This document shows, in pieces, positions 9,040 through 18,369 of a stretch of 64,000 nt of DNA (the stretch's first letter is position 1; every line of letters starts with the position of its first letter). A program made the translations under genes and the position numbers. The notes under the pieces are model-generated. The model was not told the DNA's origin, did not search any database, and saw nothing but the letters and a program-made list of their open reading frames with translations. The stretch is from contig WGNK01000004.1 in NCBI GenBank assembly GCA_016124535.1, forward strand, positions 1-64,000, read 5' to 3'. This DNA is from Azospirillum sp. (GTDB lineage: Bacteria > Pseudomonadota > Alphaproteobacteria > Azospirillales > Azospirillaceae).

Positions 9040-9770
9040 GGCCGGGGCGGACGCGCCAGCTGGCGGTTGAGTGCGGCCAGGGCGTCGGGGGTTCCGACAT
9101 GGAACCACTCTCCGTCATGAACCATGCCGTAGAGTCGTCCCGCGCGCTCTGCCCGGTCCCACACCAGATTGTTGGAAAACCGCCCGTCCGGGGTCTCGTC
9201 GAACAGGCCGGGGCTACAGATCTGGACGCCGCCATAGACGAAAGGTGCGACCGCCGACGTGGTGCGACGGGTCAGGCGTCCGACCTGATCGGCCAGGTAA
9301 TCGCCACGGCCGTCGTAGCCGAAGGCGCGGGCGGCAGGGACCAGCAGCAGCAGGGCATCCATGGTTTCGGCGCGCCACAGTTCGGCCAGCCGGGTCAGGG
9401 CCGGCACCGGGCCATCATGCCACAGGATATCTGCATTGATCACGAAAAACGGCTCGTCTCCCAACTGCGGCAAGGCCTTGCGGACGCCGCCGCCGGTTTC
9501 CAGCAATTCGGTTTCATAAGACAGGGCGATCGCCGGCCGCGCGCGGCGCTCGACTGCCGCGGCAATCATCTCGCGCTTATAGCCGGCATTGACCACCGCG
9601 GTTTCGACCCCGGCCTCGGCCAGGCGGTCGAGCGCGTGGTCGAGCAGGCTGCGGCCGGCGACCTCGAGCAGCGGTTTCGGCCGTTCCAGGGTCAAAGGCC
9701 GCATGCGCAGGCCCAACCCTGCGGCCAGGACCATGGCGCGCTTTGGCGCTATGCTGGGGAAAACCGGCAT
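9036..9770 (-). CDS. murU: N-acetylmuramate-1-phosphate uridylyltransferase (MurU-type nucleotidyltransferase)
   Basis: 244 residues. The N-terminus has the sugar-nucleotidyltransferase signature LAAGLGLRMRPLTLERPKPLLEV, and a second conserved stretch (FFVINADILWHDG) gives the metal-binding Asp. MurU makes UDP-MurNAc from MurNAc-1-phosphate in the peptidoglycan recycling route that bypasses de novo synthesis. The assignment over other sugar nucleotidyltransferases rests on the adjacent amgK-like kinase, the classic partner. It starts 23 bases after the amgK stop and ends in a 4-bp overlap with addB, so the chain is translationally coupled. Confidence 0.82.
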   Translation of the reverse strand: MPVFPSIAPKRAMVLAAGLGLRMRPLTLERPKPLLEVAGRSLLDHALDRLAEAGVETAVVNAGYKREMIAAAVERRARPAIALSYETELLETGGGVRKALPQLGDEPFFVINADILWHDGPVPALTRLAELWRAETMDALLLLVPAARAFGYDGRGDYLADQVGRLTRRTTSAVAPFVYGGVQICSPGLFDETPDGRFSNNLVWDRAERAGRLYGMVHDGEWFHVGTPDALAALNRQLARPPRP

Positions 9771-9793
9771 TGCCTCTACTCCGGGGATCGCCG

Positions 9794-10804
9794 CTAGGGC
9801 GGGGGGACCGCCCCGGCGCGTGCCGCCGGCGGCAGATGGGCTGCGAACCAGGCGGCCACCGGCGCCAGCGCCGGCCGTTCGAGCCGGCGTTCCAGCAGAC
9901 GCCAGACCCGCGGCAGATGAACCAGGTAGCCGCGCCGGCCCTGGTGCGCCAGGCGGGTGAACACCGCGATGATGCGGGTGTGGCGGACCGCCGCGAGCAC
10001 GTCGCCGGACCGTTCGAAGCGACCGCGATCGAGGGCCGGGAAGGCGGCGAGATAGTGCTCGGTCATGGCCGCAGCGAGCGCCGGCGGAACATCGCGCCGG
10101 GCGTCTTCGAGCAGCGAGACCAGATCATAGACGACCGGTCCGAGCCCGGCATTCTGAAAATCAAGCAGCCCGCACGCCGCTGCCGCCGGCCGGTCCGGCA
10201 GCAGCATCAGATTGTCGACATGATAGTCGCGCAGCAGCAGCGAGGTCGGCCCGGCGCAGGCCTCCGGCAGCACCTGACGCCAGGCGCGCTCGAATGCCTC
10301 GCGAAGCGCTGCGGTCGGCGTCCGCCCCAGCGCCGCCGGCAGCCAGATCTCCGGGAACAGACCGACCTGGGCTAAAAAGCCCTCGGCGTCGTAGCTCGGC
10401 AGGTCGAGCCCGGCGGCCATCGCCGGGTCGAACCGCCGATGCAGGGCGATCAGAACATCGACGGCCAGGCGATAGAGCGGCAGGGCCGGCTGGCCCTGCG
10501 CGAGGACGCGGGAAAATTCCGCACTGCCGAAATCCTCCTGGACCAGCAGCCCGTCCGCCACCGACTCGGCGAACACCGCCGGCGCCGACAGACCAAGGCG
10601 CCGCAGCAGGCGCGCCAGGGCGGCGAACCGCCGGATGTCGGTGTCGGGATCGGGTGATTGGGCAAGAATCGCGCGCCGACCGTCGCCCGCGACCAAGCGG
10701 TGATAGCGCCGTGCCGAGGCGTCGCCGGCCAAGGGCTGCCGGACCGCATCGCCCCAACCGCAGCCGGCGAGAAAGCGGTCGAGGTCGGGAGCGTCGGTGC
10801 TCAT
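9794..10804 (-). CDS. amgK: Anomeric MurNAc/GlcNAc kinase AmgK (aminoglycoside phosphotransferase fold)
   Basis: 336 residues from the ATG at 10804, which overlaps the tsaE stop as ATGA. It has the kinase catalytic loop LLRDYHVDNLMLL and the metal-binding LLDFQNAG that define the aminoglycoside/choline phosphotransferase fold. AmgK phosphorylates the anomeric carbon of MurNAc and GlcNAc recovered from wall turnover and feeds MurU, which is encoded next. Older annotation would call it a plain phosphotransferase. The function is inferred from fold plus neighbour. Confidence 0.82.
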   Translation of the reverse strand: MSTDAPDLDRFLAGCGWGDAVRQPLAGDASARRYHRLVAGDGRRAILAQSPDPDTDIRRFAALARLLRRLGLSAPAVFAESVADGLLVQEDFGSAEFSRVLAQGQPALPLYRLAVDVLIALHRRFDPAMAAGLDLPSYDAEGFLAQVGLFPEIWLPAALGRTPTAALREAFERAWRQVLPEACAGPTSLLLRDYHVDNLMLLPDRPAAAACGLLDFQNAGLGPVVYDLVSLLEDARRDVPPALAAAMTEHYLAAFPALDRGRFERSGDVLAAVRHTRIIAVFTRLAHQGRRGYLVHLPRVWRLLERRLERPALAPVAAWFAAHLPPAARAGAVPPP

Positions 10805-11355
10805 TGGGGCACCGTCTGGTCGCGTGCCGTCGCCGGCTGGTCGCTCTCCGTCGCCGGGATCCAGCCGGCCAGGCGCGACGCCCAGTCGCCCCAACCGGTC
10901 AGCGTGGCCCGGCGGGCCTCCGGTTCAGCGGCTTGACTGCCGCTCCCCTGAGTGCCGTCCCCATGGCAAAGGGTCAGGTCGAGCCGGCTCGCCGGGAGCA
11001 AGGGGCCGGCCCGCTCCGGCCATTCGACCAGGACGATGCCGTCGGCCACGGCATCGTCCCAGCCGAGTTCGACGATCTCGTCCCAGGTGCCGAGGCGGTA
11101 GAAGTCGAAGTGCCAGAGCGTCCCGGACCGGCCCTGATAGGTCTGGACCAGGGTGAAGGTCGGGCTCGGGACCTCCTCCTGCGGGCTGGTCAGGGCGCGG
11201 ATCACCGCCCGCGCCAGGGTGGTCTTGCCGGCGCCGAGATCGCCGGCCAGCGCCACCACGTCCCCCGGACGGAGCAAGCGGGCCAGGGCGCCGGCCAGGG
11301 TCTCGGTCGCAGTCTGGTCGGCCAGATGCTGAACACGGCAAACGGAGGCGGGCAT
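10801..11355 (-). CDS. tsaE: tRNA threonylcarbamoyladenosine biosynthesis ATPase TsaE
   Basis: 184 residues from ATG 11355, with an AGAGG site upstream. TsaE is the P-loop ATPase that works with TsaB, TsaC and TsaD to make t6A37 in ANN-decoding tRNAs. Walker A is GDLGAGKT (38-45); SPTFTLVQTY and HFDFYRLG are the family-specific stretches and VLVEWPE is the Walker B region. The C-terminal tail of about 35 residues beyond the domain is variable. It heads the overlapping chain tsaE-amgK-murU-addB. Confidence 0.93.
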   Translation of the reverse strand: MPASVCRVQHLADQTATETLAGALARLLRPGDVVALAGDLGAGKTTLARAVIRALTSPQEEVPSPTFTLVQTYQGRSGTLWHFDFYRLGTWDEIVELGWDDAVADGIVLVEWPERAGPLLPASRLDLTLCHGDGTQGSGSQAAEPEARRATLTGWGDWASRLAGWIPATESDQPATARDQTVPQ

Positions 11356-11387
11356 CGACGACCTCTGCGGCACCGGCCGGGACCCGG

Positions 11388-11819
11388 CTATTCGGCCTTG
11401 CGCGGCATCCGCCGGCCCTTGATCCGGGGATTGTCCTCGGCCTCGAGTTTGGCATCGGTCAGCGGGTCTTCCGCGACCATGCGCGGCGGTCGATTGAAAT
11501 TCATCGCGATCATCAAGGTTATCACGCCGCGAATCACCTGAAGGTATTTTTCCGAGTCGGCCGGCATCGGGATTTTGCGGTTCATGCAGAACTGCACCAG
11601 GGCGGCGGTCACTTCCGCCTCCGGCAGGGTCAACGCGCGTTCGTTGCCGGTGTCGTCGGACAGGTGCAGGACGGTTTCCACCCCGCCTCCGGGTTCGTTG
11701 GTCAGCACAACCCGCTTGACCGTCCCTTCCGGGACGAATTCGTGGACCCGGCGGCGGCGGTCGATCACCGCCTTGGCCAGTTCCTGTTCTGTGAACACGA
11801 AACAACGAAGCTCTCTCAT
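11388..11819 (-). CDS. Conserved-looking hypothetical cytoplasmic protein
   Basis: 143 residues with no signal peptide or membrane segment. The central part reads as a small mixed domain (CFVFTEQELAKAVIDRRRR, then a beta-rich stretch to about residue 75), followed by a helical piece with QFCMNRKIPMP and a basic, disordered-looking tail (KGRRMPRKAE). I do not recognise the family. It lies 32 bp upstream of tsaE on the same strand and may head that operon. It is divergent from the ferredoxin reductase gene across a gap of about 210 bp. Confidence 0.7.
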   Translation of the reverse strand: MRELRCFVFTEQELAKAVIDRRRRVHEFVPEGTVKRVVLTNEPGGGVETVLHLSDDTGNERALTLPEAEVTAALVQFCMNRKIPMPADSEKYLQVIRGVITLMIAMNFNRPPRMVAEDPLTDAKLEAEDNPRIKGRRMPRKAE

Positions 11820-12032
11820 TGCATACGCCTAAGCTGCCGTCGTTCCGGATCGGAGTGCAGGGTTGGGGTGAAGCTGGCGCAGTGCAACATAAGGCGATTT
11901 CCGCCTTTGGCAAGCAGGCCACCGTCGGCCGATCAAATGGCAGGCCGTGCGCTGGAATGGGTTGCCGCGGCGAAACCTGGCATGCAAGAAATACCCTGTC
12001 GCGGTTGTTTCCAAATGGGTCACGGAGCCGTC

Positions 12033-13055
12033 ATGTCGTTCGCTTGCCATCGCACCGATGTTGCCGTGATCGGCGCCGGTCCGGTCGGTCTGTTCGCCGT
12101 CTTCCAATGCGGCATGGTGCGCCTGAAATGTCATGTCGTCGATGCGCTCGACATGATCGGCGGTCAATGCACCGCGCTCTATCCGGAAAAGCCGATCTAC
12201 GACATTCCGGGTTACCCGGCGATCGACGCCGCTCAGTTGATCGACCGGCTGGCCGAGCAGGCCGCCCCCTTCGCGCCGGTCTGGCATCTCGGCCAGCAGG
12301 TGACTGCGCTGTCGCCGCTGGACGACGGCGGCTGGCAGGTCACGACCTCGTCGGGGACCCGGATCGAGGCGCGCGCGGTGATCATTGCCGCAGGGGTTGG
12401 CGCCTTCGGCCCCAATCGGCCGCCGCTCGAGGGGCTGGAGGCTTACGAAGGCAGCTCGGTATTTTACATGGTGCGGCGACGCCAGGACTTCGCCGGCAAG
12501 CGAGTGGTGATCGCCGGCGGCGGCGATTCGGCGGTGGACTGGGCCTTGTCCCTGGCCGGCCTTGCCGAGCGGGTGATGGTGGTGCATCGCCGGCCCAAAT
12601 TCAGAGCCGCCCCGGAGAGCGCGGCGCGATTGGACGCGCTCGCCGCGTCCGGTCAGGTCGAGCTGGTGGTGCCCTACCATCTGGCCGGCCTCGAAGGCAG
12701 CGGCGGCCAGCTCAGCGGTGTCCGAGTCGCGACCCTGGACGGCCAGGAAAAACTGCTGCCGGCCGATGCCCTGCTGGCATTTTTCGGCCTGGCGATGAAT
12801 CTGGGCCCGATCCATGACTGGGGGCTCAATCTTGAACGCAATCTGATCACGGTCGATCCGGCGACGGCCGCAACCAGCCGGCCGGGGATTTTCGCGGTCG
12901 GCGACATCGTCACCTATCCCGGCAAGCTCAAGCTGATCCTGTGCGGCTTCGCCGAGGCGGCCCAGGCTGCCCATGCGATCTATCCGCTGGTCCATCCGGG
13001 CCAGGCCCTCCACTTCGAATACTCCACCACCAGCGGCGTGCCCGGCCGCGGCTGA
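12033..13055 (+). CDS. Ferredoxin/flavodoxin-NADP+ reductase, thioredoxin-reductase-like type
   Basis: 340 residues from ATG 12033, which follows a GGAG at a 6-base spacing; longer upstream starts are less likely. FAD-binding GAGPVGLF is at residues 14-21, the NADPH-binding GGGDSAVDW near 165, and the second FAD motif AVGDIVTYPGK near 290. There is no CxxC pair, which separates it from true thioredoxin reductase, and the C-terminus FEYSTTSG is typical of the homodimeric bacterial FNR family. It moves electrons between NADPH and ferredoxin or flavodoxin. Confidence 0.9.
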   Translation: MSFACHRTDVAVIGAGPVGLFAVFQCGMVRLKCHVVDALDMIGGQCTALYPEKPIYDIPGYPAIDAAQLIDRLAEQAAPFAPVWHLGQQVTALSPLDDGGWQVTTSSGTRIEARAVIIAAGVGAFGPNRPPLEGLEAYEGSSVFYMVRRRQDFAGKRVVIAGGGDSAVDWALSLAGLAERVMVVHRRPKFRAAPESAARLDALAASGQVELVVPYHLAGLEGSGGQLSGVRVATLDGQEKLLPADALLAFFGLAMNLGPIHDWGLNLERNLITVDPATAATSRPGIFAVGDIVTYPGKLKLILCGFAEAAQAAHAIYPLVHPGQALHFEYSTTSGVPGRG

Positions 13056-13177
13056 TTGTCCGACCCTCCTGTGCCACTCTGCTGCCGCTTGTCGAAACTT
13101 CATTCCGTCTCATCTATTTGGGGGTCGATCCCGGCCCCGCAGCGAACCTCCGTTTCTGTGGAGATGGAAGCAATGGC

Positions 13178-14032
13178 ATGACCGACTCCCCGCCGCGCCC
13201 GCCTTCGATGGACCGTGCCGGCGACGTCCTTGATGCCGTGGCCGCGGCGTTGCGGCGCGCCTTTGCCGGGAAGGAGCAGATCACCCGCGGCGAACTTGAA
13301 GCGGCGCTGCTCGAACTCCGCGGGACCTGGCGACCGACGCGTTCGACCCCATCGGCTTCCGCCGATAACACCCGCCAGGCCGCCGGGCACGAGGCGGCCG
13401 GACCGGCCCGGATCGACTATGTCCCGGATGTCCGTCGGAAGGATTTCCTGACCCGGCTGGTCTTCTCCCGCATCCTCAGCCGGGTGCCGGTGCGCCAGGT
13501 CGGGATCGTGGCCGGAGCCGGCGTTTTTTACCCGCGGCTGCTGGCGCCCGGCATTCAAGCCAATCTGCGCGCGCTGTTCCAACCGCGGGAGTTGTTCCTG
13601 CTCAACCAGCATGCCCGCAAGATTTTCGCCGACCTCGGCACCGACCACGACGACACCATCTGGCCGGTGATCTCGGCCAGCCGGTCGATGACGGTGCGGG
13701 TCGACCGCATCTTCATTCGCATCCTGCTCGCCTTCAAGAACTTCAACGTGCGCAAATGGGAGTTCATTCGCATCCTGACCACCCAGGTCGAACCGCGCCT
13801 GTGCCAGATCGACGAGGATGTCTTCTTCGAACTGTTCGATGCCCTGTTTCACGACTACCGGGCGATGGTGGCCAGCACCGACGGCCTGGCCCGCCTCGAC
13901 AGCTATTACGGCCAAACCTGCGGCGAAGAACTGCGTGCGGTGTTCGCCACCTATCACCGCCAGCGTCAGGCCCTGGTCCTGGGTGACTACGGCCGCTGCC
14001 GACCGGAACCGGTCGCCGCAGCCAAACGCTAG
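13178..14032 (+). CDS. Hypothetical protein, about 284 residues
   Basis: Start ATG 13178 is preceded by GGAAG. The first 95 residues are charged and partly disordered (Ser/Thr/Pro/Ala-rich from 50 to 80). The rest is a compact, probably alpha-helical domain without a signal peptide or clear membrane segment: LVFSRILSRVPVRQVGIVAGAGVFYPRLL, then helices rich in Phe, Arg and Leu (RIFIRILLAFKNFNVRKWEFIRIL). A few cysteines (LCQID, QTCGEEL) show no metal-site pattern. I do not recognise the family. It lies alone between the ferredoxin reductase and pgi genes. Confidence 0.65.
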   Translation: MTDSPPRPPSMDRAGDVLDAVAAALRRAFAGKEQITRGELEAALLELRGTWRPTRSTPSASADNTRQAAGHEAAGPARIDYVPDVRRKDFLTRLVFSRILSRVPVRQVGIVAGAGVFYPRLLAPGIQANLRALFQPRELFLLNQHARKIFADLGTDHDDTIWPVISASRSMTVRVDRIFIRILLAFKNFNVRKWEFIRILTTQVEPRLCQIDEDVFFELFDALFHDYRAMVASTDGLARLDSYYGQTCGEELRAVFATYHRQRQALVLGDYGRCRPEPVAAAKR

Positions 14033-14089
14033 TGTCCCGAACGCCAGCGGAACCGGCCCGCCCCGCGCGGGACGGAACATTCGCCTCCT

Positions 14090-14140
14090 CCCGGTCTTCG
14101 CGGCATTCCGACCTTCTCTGTATCCCGATCTTCTCGGTAT
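14090..14140. repeat. Three tandem 17-bp degenerate repeats upstream of pgi
   Basis: Three adjacent 17-mers: CCCGGTCTTCGCGGCAT (14090-14106), TCCGACCTTCTCTGTAT (14107-14123) and CCCGATCTTCTCGGTAT (14124-14140). They share the pattern YCCGRYCTTCKCKGYAT. They lie about 165 bp before the pgi start in a 270-bp gap that holds no gene. An iterated protein-binding site or a chance microduplication are both possible. Confidence 0.6.
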
Positions 14141-14305
14141 GCTGTGTTCTGACCGCGGCATGGCCCTTGGGAATGAGTAGCCAGGGTCGGAACACATGGC
14201 GGCGCGCTGACGTTGAAGCCGCTTGGGATTTTCGCCGCTGCGGTGCGATAGTGGCAGCGAAACCCCTGCTGTCGCTGCCACCTTCCGGATCGGGACCTTT
14301 TTGCC

Positions 14306-15970
14306 ATGTCCAGCCTGATCGAGAGCCCGGCTTGGCGTGCCTTGAGCCGGCACCGCGCCGTCGCCGCCGACACCACGATTCGCGGCTTGTTCGACGCCGA
14401 TCCCGGCCGCTTCCAACGCTTCTCCGCCTCGGCCTGCGGCATTCTGCTCGACTACTCCAAGCACCGGGCGACCGGCGAGACCATGGCGCTGCTGGCGGCG
14501 CTGGCGCGCCAGCAAGACGTCGAGGGCTGGCGCGACCGTATGCTGGCCGGTGAGCGAATCAACGCCACCGAGGACCGTGCCGTCCTGCACACCGCCTTGC
14601 GCAACCGTTCGGGCCGGGCGGTCATGGTGGAGGGCGCCGACGCGATGGTGGCGGTCCGCGGCGAACTCGACCGAATCGCGCGCTTCGTCCAGGCGGTCCG
14701 TTTCGGCGCCTGGACCGGCTATACCGGGCGCGCGATTCGGGACGTGGTCAATATCGGCATCGGCGGTTCGGATCTCGGACCGCTGATGGTGACCGAGGCC
14801 CTGCGGCCTTATCATCACCCCGACCTGCGCAGCCGCTTTGTCTCCAATGTCGACGGGACCCATCTGGTCGAAACCCTGGGCTGGCTCGACCCCGAGACCA
14901 CGTTGTTCATCGTCGCTTCCAAGACCTTCACCACCCAGGAAACCATGGCCAATGCCCAGAGCGCGCGCCAATGGTTCCTGGAGGAGGGGGGCAACGAGGA
15001 GGCGATCGCCCGTCATTTCGTCGCGGTATCGACCAACCGTGACGCGGTCACCGCATTCGGCATCGATCCGGAGAATATGTTCGGGTTCTGGGATTGGGTC
15101 GGCGGTCGCTACAGCCTGTGGTCGGCGATCGGGCTGTCGATCGCGCTGGCGGTCGGCTTTGCCAATTTCGAGCAGCTGCTGGCCGGCGCCCATGCCATGG
15201 ACGAACATTTCCGCACCGCACCACTGGAGTCGAATCTGCCGGTGGTGATGGCGCTGCTCGGGGTGTGGTACGTCAATTTCTGGGGTGCCGGAGCCCATGC
15301 CGTGCTGCCCTATGACCAGTATCTGCACCGCCTGCCGGCGTTTCTCCAGCAGCTCGACATGGAGAGCAACGGCAAATCGGTCGACCGCGACGGCAACCCG
15401 GTGGATTATGCCACCGGGCCGGTAATCTTCGGCGAGCCTGGCACCAACGGCCAGCACGCCTTCTATCAGCTGCTCCATCAGGGGACCCCGCTGATCCCGG
15501 CTGATTTCATTGCGCCGGCGGAAAGCTTCAACCCGCTGCTCGGCCCCCACGCGCTGCACCACCATCTGCTGCTGGCCAATTGCCTGGCCCAGAGCGAGGC
15601 TCTGATGCGCGGCAAGAGCGAGGCCGAGGTGCGGGCCGAACTGGCAGGCCGCGGCCTGGCGCCGGCCGCAATCGACGCGCTTGCGCCCCACAAGGTGTTC
15701 GCCGGCAACCGGCCATCGAGCACGCTGCTGTTCCACAAGCTGGATCCCTTCACCCTGGGCGCCCTGCTGGCGCTTTACGAGCATAAGGTGTTCGTCCAGG
15801 GCATCGTCTGGAACCTCAACTCGTTCGACCAGTGGGGCGTCGAACTGGGCAAACAGCTGGCCGGTCCGATCCTGGCCGAACTCGCTCGCGACGTGACCGT
15901 GGCCGAGCCGGTCACCGGCCACGACGCCTCGACCAACGCCCTGATCGAATGGCTGCGTGCCAATGGCTGA
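14306..15970 (+). CDS. pgi: Glucose-6-phosphate isomerase
   Basis: 554 residues, the usual length of the bacterial PGI family. It interconverts glucose-6-phosphate and fructose-6-phosphate in the cytoplasm. Family signatures are clear: [21 protein letters not shown] (phosphate loop), [19 protein letters not shown] (first PGI signature), [12 protein letters not shown] with the catalytic Glu, HQGT, and a C-terminal Lys in [10 protein letters not shown] (second signature). The mutL start follows 9 bp after the stop, so the two are probably co-transcribed. Confidence 0.97.
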   Translation: MSSLIESPAWRALSRHRAVAADTTIRGLFDADPGRFQRFSASACGILLDYSKHRATGETMALLAALARQQDVEGWRDRMLAGERINATEDRAVLHTALRNRSGRAVMVEGADAMVAVRGELDRIARFVQAVRFGAWTGYTGRAIRDVVNIGIGGSDLGPLMVTEALRPYHHPDLRSRFVSNVDGTHLVETLGWLDPETTLFIVASKTFTTQETMANAQSARQWFLEEGGNEEAIARHFVAVSTNRDAVTAFGIDPENMFGFWDWVGGRYSLWSAIGLSIALAVGFANFEQLLAGAHAMDEHFRTAPLESNLPVVMALLGVWYVNFWGAGAHAVLPYDQYLHRLPAFLQQLDMESNGKSVDRDGNPVDYATGPVIFGEPGTNGQHAFYQLLHQGTPLIPADFIAPAESFNPLLGPHALHHHLLLANCLAQSEALMRGKSEAEVRAELAGRGLAPAAIDALAPHKVFAGNRPSSTLLFHKLDPFTLGALLALYEHKVFVQGIVWNLNSFDQWGVELGKQLAGPILAELARDVTVAEPVTGHDASTNALIEWLRANG

Positions 15971-15979
15971 GCGCCGGCC

Positions 15980-17914
15980 GTGACCATCCGGCGCCTGCCC
16001 CTGACCCTGGTCAACCGGATCGCGGCCGGCGAGGTGGTCGAACGGCCCGCCGCGGCGGTCAAGGAACTGGTCGAGAACGCGATCGATGCCGGGGCCAGCC
16101 GGATCGACGTGGTGGTGCGCGACGGCGGCCAGAGCCTGATCCAGGTCAGCGACGACGGTTGCGGCATGACCCGCGACGAGTTGGTGCTCGCGGTCGAGCG
16201 CCACGCCACTTCAAAGCTGCCCGATGACGACCTGCTGACCATCGCCACTCTCGGCTTTCGCGGTGAGGCGCTGCCCTCGATCGGTGCGGTCAGCCGGCTG
16301 CAGATCACCAGCCGGCCGCGCCGGCCCGGTAACCATGTCGCCGCAGCCGACGAGGGGGCCTGGTTGCTGGTGGTCGACGCCGGCGCCTGCGCCGAGCCGG
16401 TGCCCGCCGCCCATCCGCCGGGTACTCGGGTCGAGGTCCGCGACCTGTTCCGCGCGGTGCCGGCCCGGCTCAAATTCCTCAAGGCGCCGCGCACCGAACT
16501 CGACCACATCGCCGACGCGATGATCCGCCTGGCCATGGCCCATCCGGCGGTGGCGTTCAGCCTGATGGATGACCAGCGCAGCCTGCTGCGACTGGCCTCC
16601 GGCAGCGGCGATCCCGCCCAGTCCGGGCTGGCGCGGCTGGTCGGCGTGCTTGGTCGCGACTTCGGCGACAATGCGCTGGCGGTGGCGGCGAGCCGCGATG
16701 CCATTACCCTCACCGGCTTCATCGGCCTGCCGACCCTGCACAAACCGACCGCCCGCCAGCAATATCTGTTCGTCAATGGCCGGCCGGTGCGCGACCGGCT
16801 GCTCGCTGGTGCGGTCCGCGCGGCCTATGGCGATTTGCTGCCGCGTGAACGTCACCCGATGTTGGCGCTGTTTCTCGGCGTGCCGCCCCAGGAGGTCGAC
16901 GTCAACGTCCATCCGGCCAAGACCGAGGTGCGTTTTCGCGATTCCGGCCTGGTCCGCGGCCTGTTGGTCACCGCCCTGCGCAACGCGCTGGCGGCGGCCG
17001 GCCATCGCGCTGCCACCACCGGCGGCGGTGCCGCGATCGCGGCGCTGTCGCCGGGTTTCGGATCGCCGCCGGGCGGTCTGCCCGGTGGTGGCCTGGAGGG
17101 CAGAGCACCGCCGGGCAACTACGGCTACGCCCTGCCGGGACGAAGCGGCACCTCGGTGCCGCGCGGTCTGGCCGAGGCCGCAGCCGAGATGCAGGCCCCG
17201 TTCGAGCCGCCCTATGGCGCCGTATTGCCGGGCTTTGCCGCACCGCCATCCGCGCGGCCGGCCGAGCCCCACGCCGCCGGACCCGATCCGCTCGACGGCA
17301 CCGACTACCCCCTTGGCGCCGCGCGGGCGCAACTCCATGGCACCTATATCGTGGCGCAGTCGGCTCAGGGCATGGTTATCGTCGACCAGCACGCCGCCCA
17401 TGAACGTCTGGTCTATGAGCGGCTGAAATCGGCCTTGATCGATCGGCCCCCGGCGGCGGGGGACCGGGCGGGCGGCGGCGTCGCCCGCCAGGCCTTGCTG
17501 ATTCCGGAGGTGGTGGAACTGGACCCCGCCGCGGCCGACCGGGTTGCCGCGCATGCTGAGGCGCTGGCCGAGTTCGGGCTGGTGGTCGAGGGGTTCGGGC
17601 CCGGCGCGGTGCTGGTGCGCGAGGTGCCGGCGCTGCTCGGCAAACCCGATCTGCGCAAGCTGGTCGGCGATCTCGCCGACGAACTGGCCGAGCTGGGCGA
17701 GACTCGGGCCTTGCGCGACCGTCTCGATGCGGTGTGCTCGACCATGGCCTGCCACGGCTCGGTGCGGGCCGGGCGGGCGCTGAACCTCGATGAGATGAAC
17801 GCACTGCTGCGCCAGATGGAGGCGACGCCATTCAGTGGTCAGTGTAACCACGGTCGGCCGACCCATATCGAACTCAGACTGAGCGATATCGAGCGGCTGT
17901 TCGGCCGGCGTTGA
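15980..17914 (+). CDS. mutL: DNA mismatch repair endonuclease MutL
   Basis: 644 residues from a GTG at 15980, giving the canonical start [25 protein letters not shown]. The N-terminal GHKL ATPase motifs are intact: [25 protein letters not shown] and GFRGEAL. A Gly/Pro/Ala linker (about 335-430) joins the C-terminal dimerisation domain. That domain holds the endonuclease motif DQHA(x2)E(x4)E beginning at Asp469, plus ACHGSVRAG and QCNHGRP. The protein should therefore nick DNA itself, as in bacteria without MutH. Confidence 0.97.
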   Translation: MTIRRLPLTLVNRIAAGEVVERPAAAVKELVENAIDAGASRIDVVVRDGGQSLIQVSDDGCGMTRDELVLAVERHATSKLPDDDLLTIATLGFRGEALPSIGAVSRLQITSRPRRPGNHVAAADEGAWLLVVDAGACAEPVPAAHPPGTRVEVRDLFRAVPARLKFLKAPRTELDHIADAMIRLAMAHPAVAFSLMDDQRSLLRLASGSGDPAQSGLARLVGVLGRDFGDNALAVAASRDAITLTGFIGLPTLHKPTARQQYLFVNGRPVRDRLLAGAVRAAYGDLLPRERHPMLALFLGVPPQEVDVNVHPAKTEVRFRDSGLVRGLLVTALRNALAAAGHRAATTGGGAAIAALSPGFGSPPGGLPGGGLEGRAPPGNYGYALPGRSGTSVPRGLAEAAAEMQAPFEPPYGAVLPGFAAPPSARPAEPHAAGPDPLDGTDYPLGAARAQLHGTYIVAQSAQGMVIVDQHAAHERLVYERLKSALIDRPPAAGDRAGGGVARQALLIPEVVELDPAAADRVAAHAEALAEFGLVVEGFGPGAVLVREVPALLGKPDLRKLVGDLADELAELGETRALRDRLDAVCSTMACHGSVRAGRALNLDEMNALLRQMEATPFSGQCNHGRPTHIELRLSDIERLFGRR

Positions 17915-18074
17915 AGAGACTGCCGTTCTTTTGCCACCGCGGTCCCGGAAACAATCCCGGACACGGTCCCACAACGGTCACACCCGACGGAACCCCACCG
18001 CATCATATTGACAGTAGACCTCGGGCCGCGGTTCGGCTTGATCCATCCAATCGACGACAAGGGAGACCCTGACC

Positions 18075-18362
18075 ATGAAGCGATTCGTCCCGGCTTTCGG
18101 CACTGCGGCGCTGCTGGCGATTGTTCTGGCAGCAGGACCGCTGCAGCCGGCCCCGGCTCTGGCCGGCTGCGAATACGGCGAAAAGATCGACGGTTCGACC
18201 GCCGATCAGGCCAAACGGAAATTCGAGGCCGCCGGATTTCGCCAAGTCCACGAGCTGCACAAGGGTTGTGACAATTATTGGCACGGTATCGCGACCAAGG
18301 ACGGCGTGGTGACCCGGGTCGTGTTGTCGCCCGAGGGCGAGGTGATGCGCGAAGGCGACTGA
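18075..18362 (+). CDS. Small exported hypothetical protein
   Basis: 95 residues with a clear signal peptide (MKRFVPAF, then hydrophobic to Ala30). The sequence LAGC (Cys32) could be a lipobox, or Ala30-Gly31 a signal peptidase I site with Cys32 paired to the second Cys in HKGCDNYW. The mature part is about 64 residues, begins EYGEKIDGSTADQAKRKFEAAGF and looks like a small alpha/beta domain. A GGGAG ribosome site precedes the ATG. I do not recognise the family. It converges with trpF, 7 bp away. Confidence 0.7.
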   Translation: MKRFVPAFGTAALLAIVLAAGPLQPAPALAGCEYGEKIDGSTADQAKRKFEAAGFRQVHELHKGCDNYWHGIATKDGVVTRVVLSPEGEVMREGD

Positions 18363-18369
18363 TCGCAGC

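Noticed and set aside
7078..9120. Long plus-strand open frame opposite addB
   Set aside because: Shadow of addB; no recognisable motif, while addB has intact nuclease motifs.
13100..16204. Open minus-strand frame of over 1000 codons opposite pgi and the start of mutL
   Set aside because: It is a mirror of well-supported plus-strand genes in GC-rich DNA; the protein has no domain pattern and an odd Gly/Arg/His/Gln composition.
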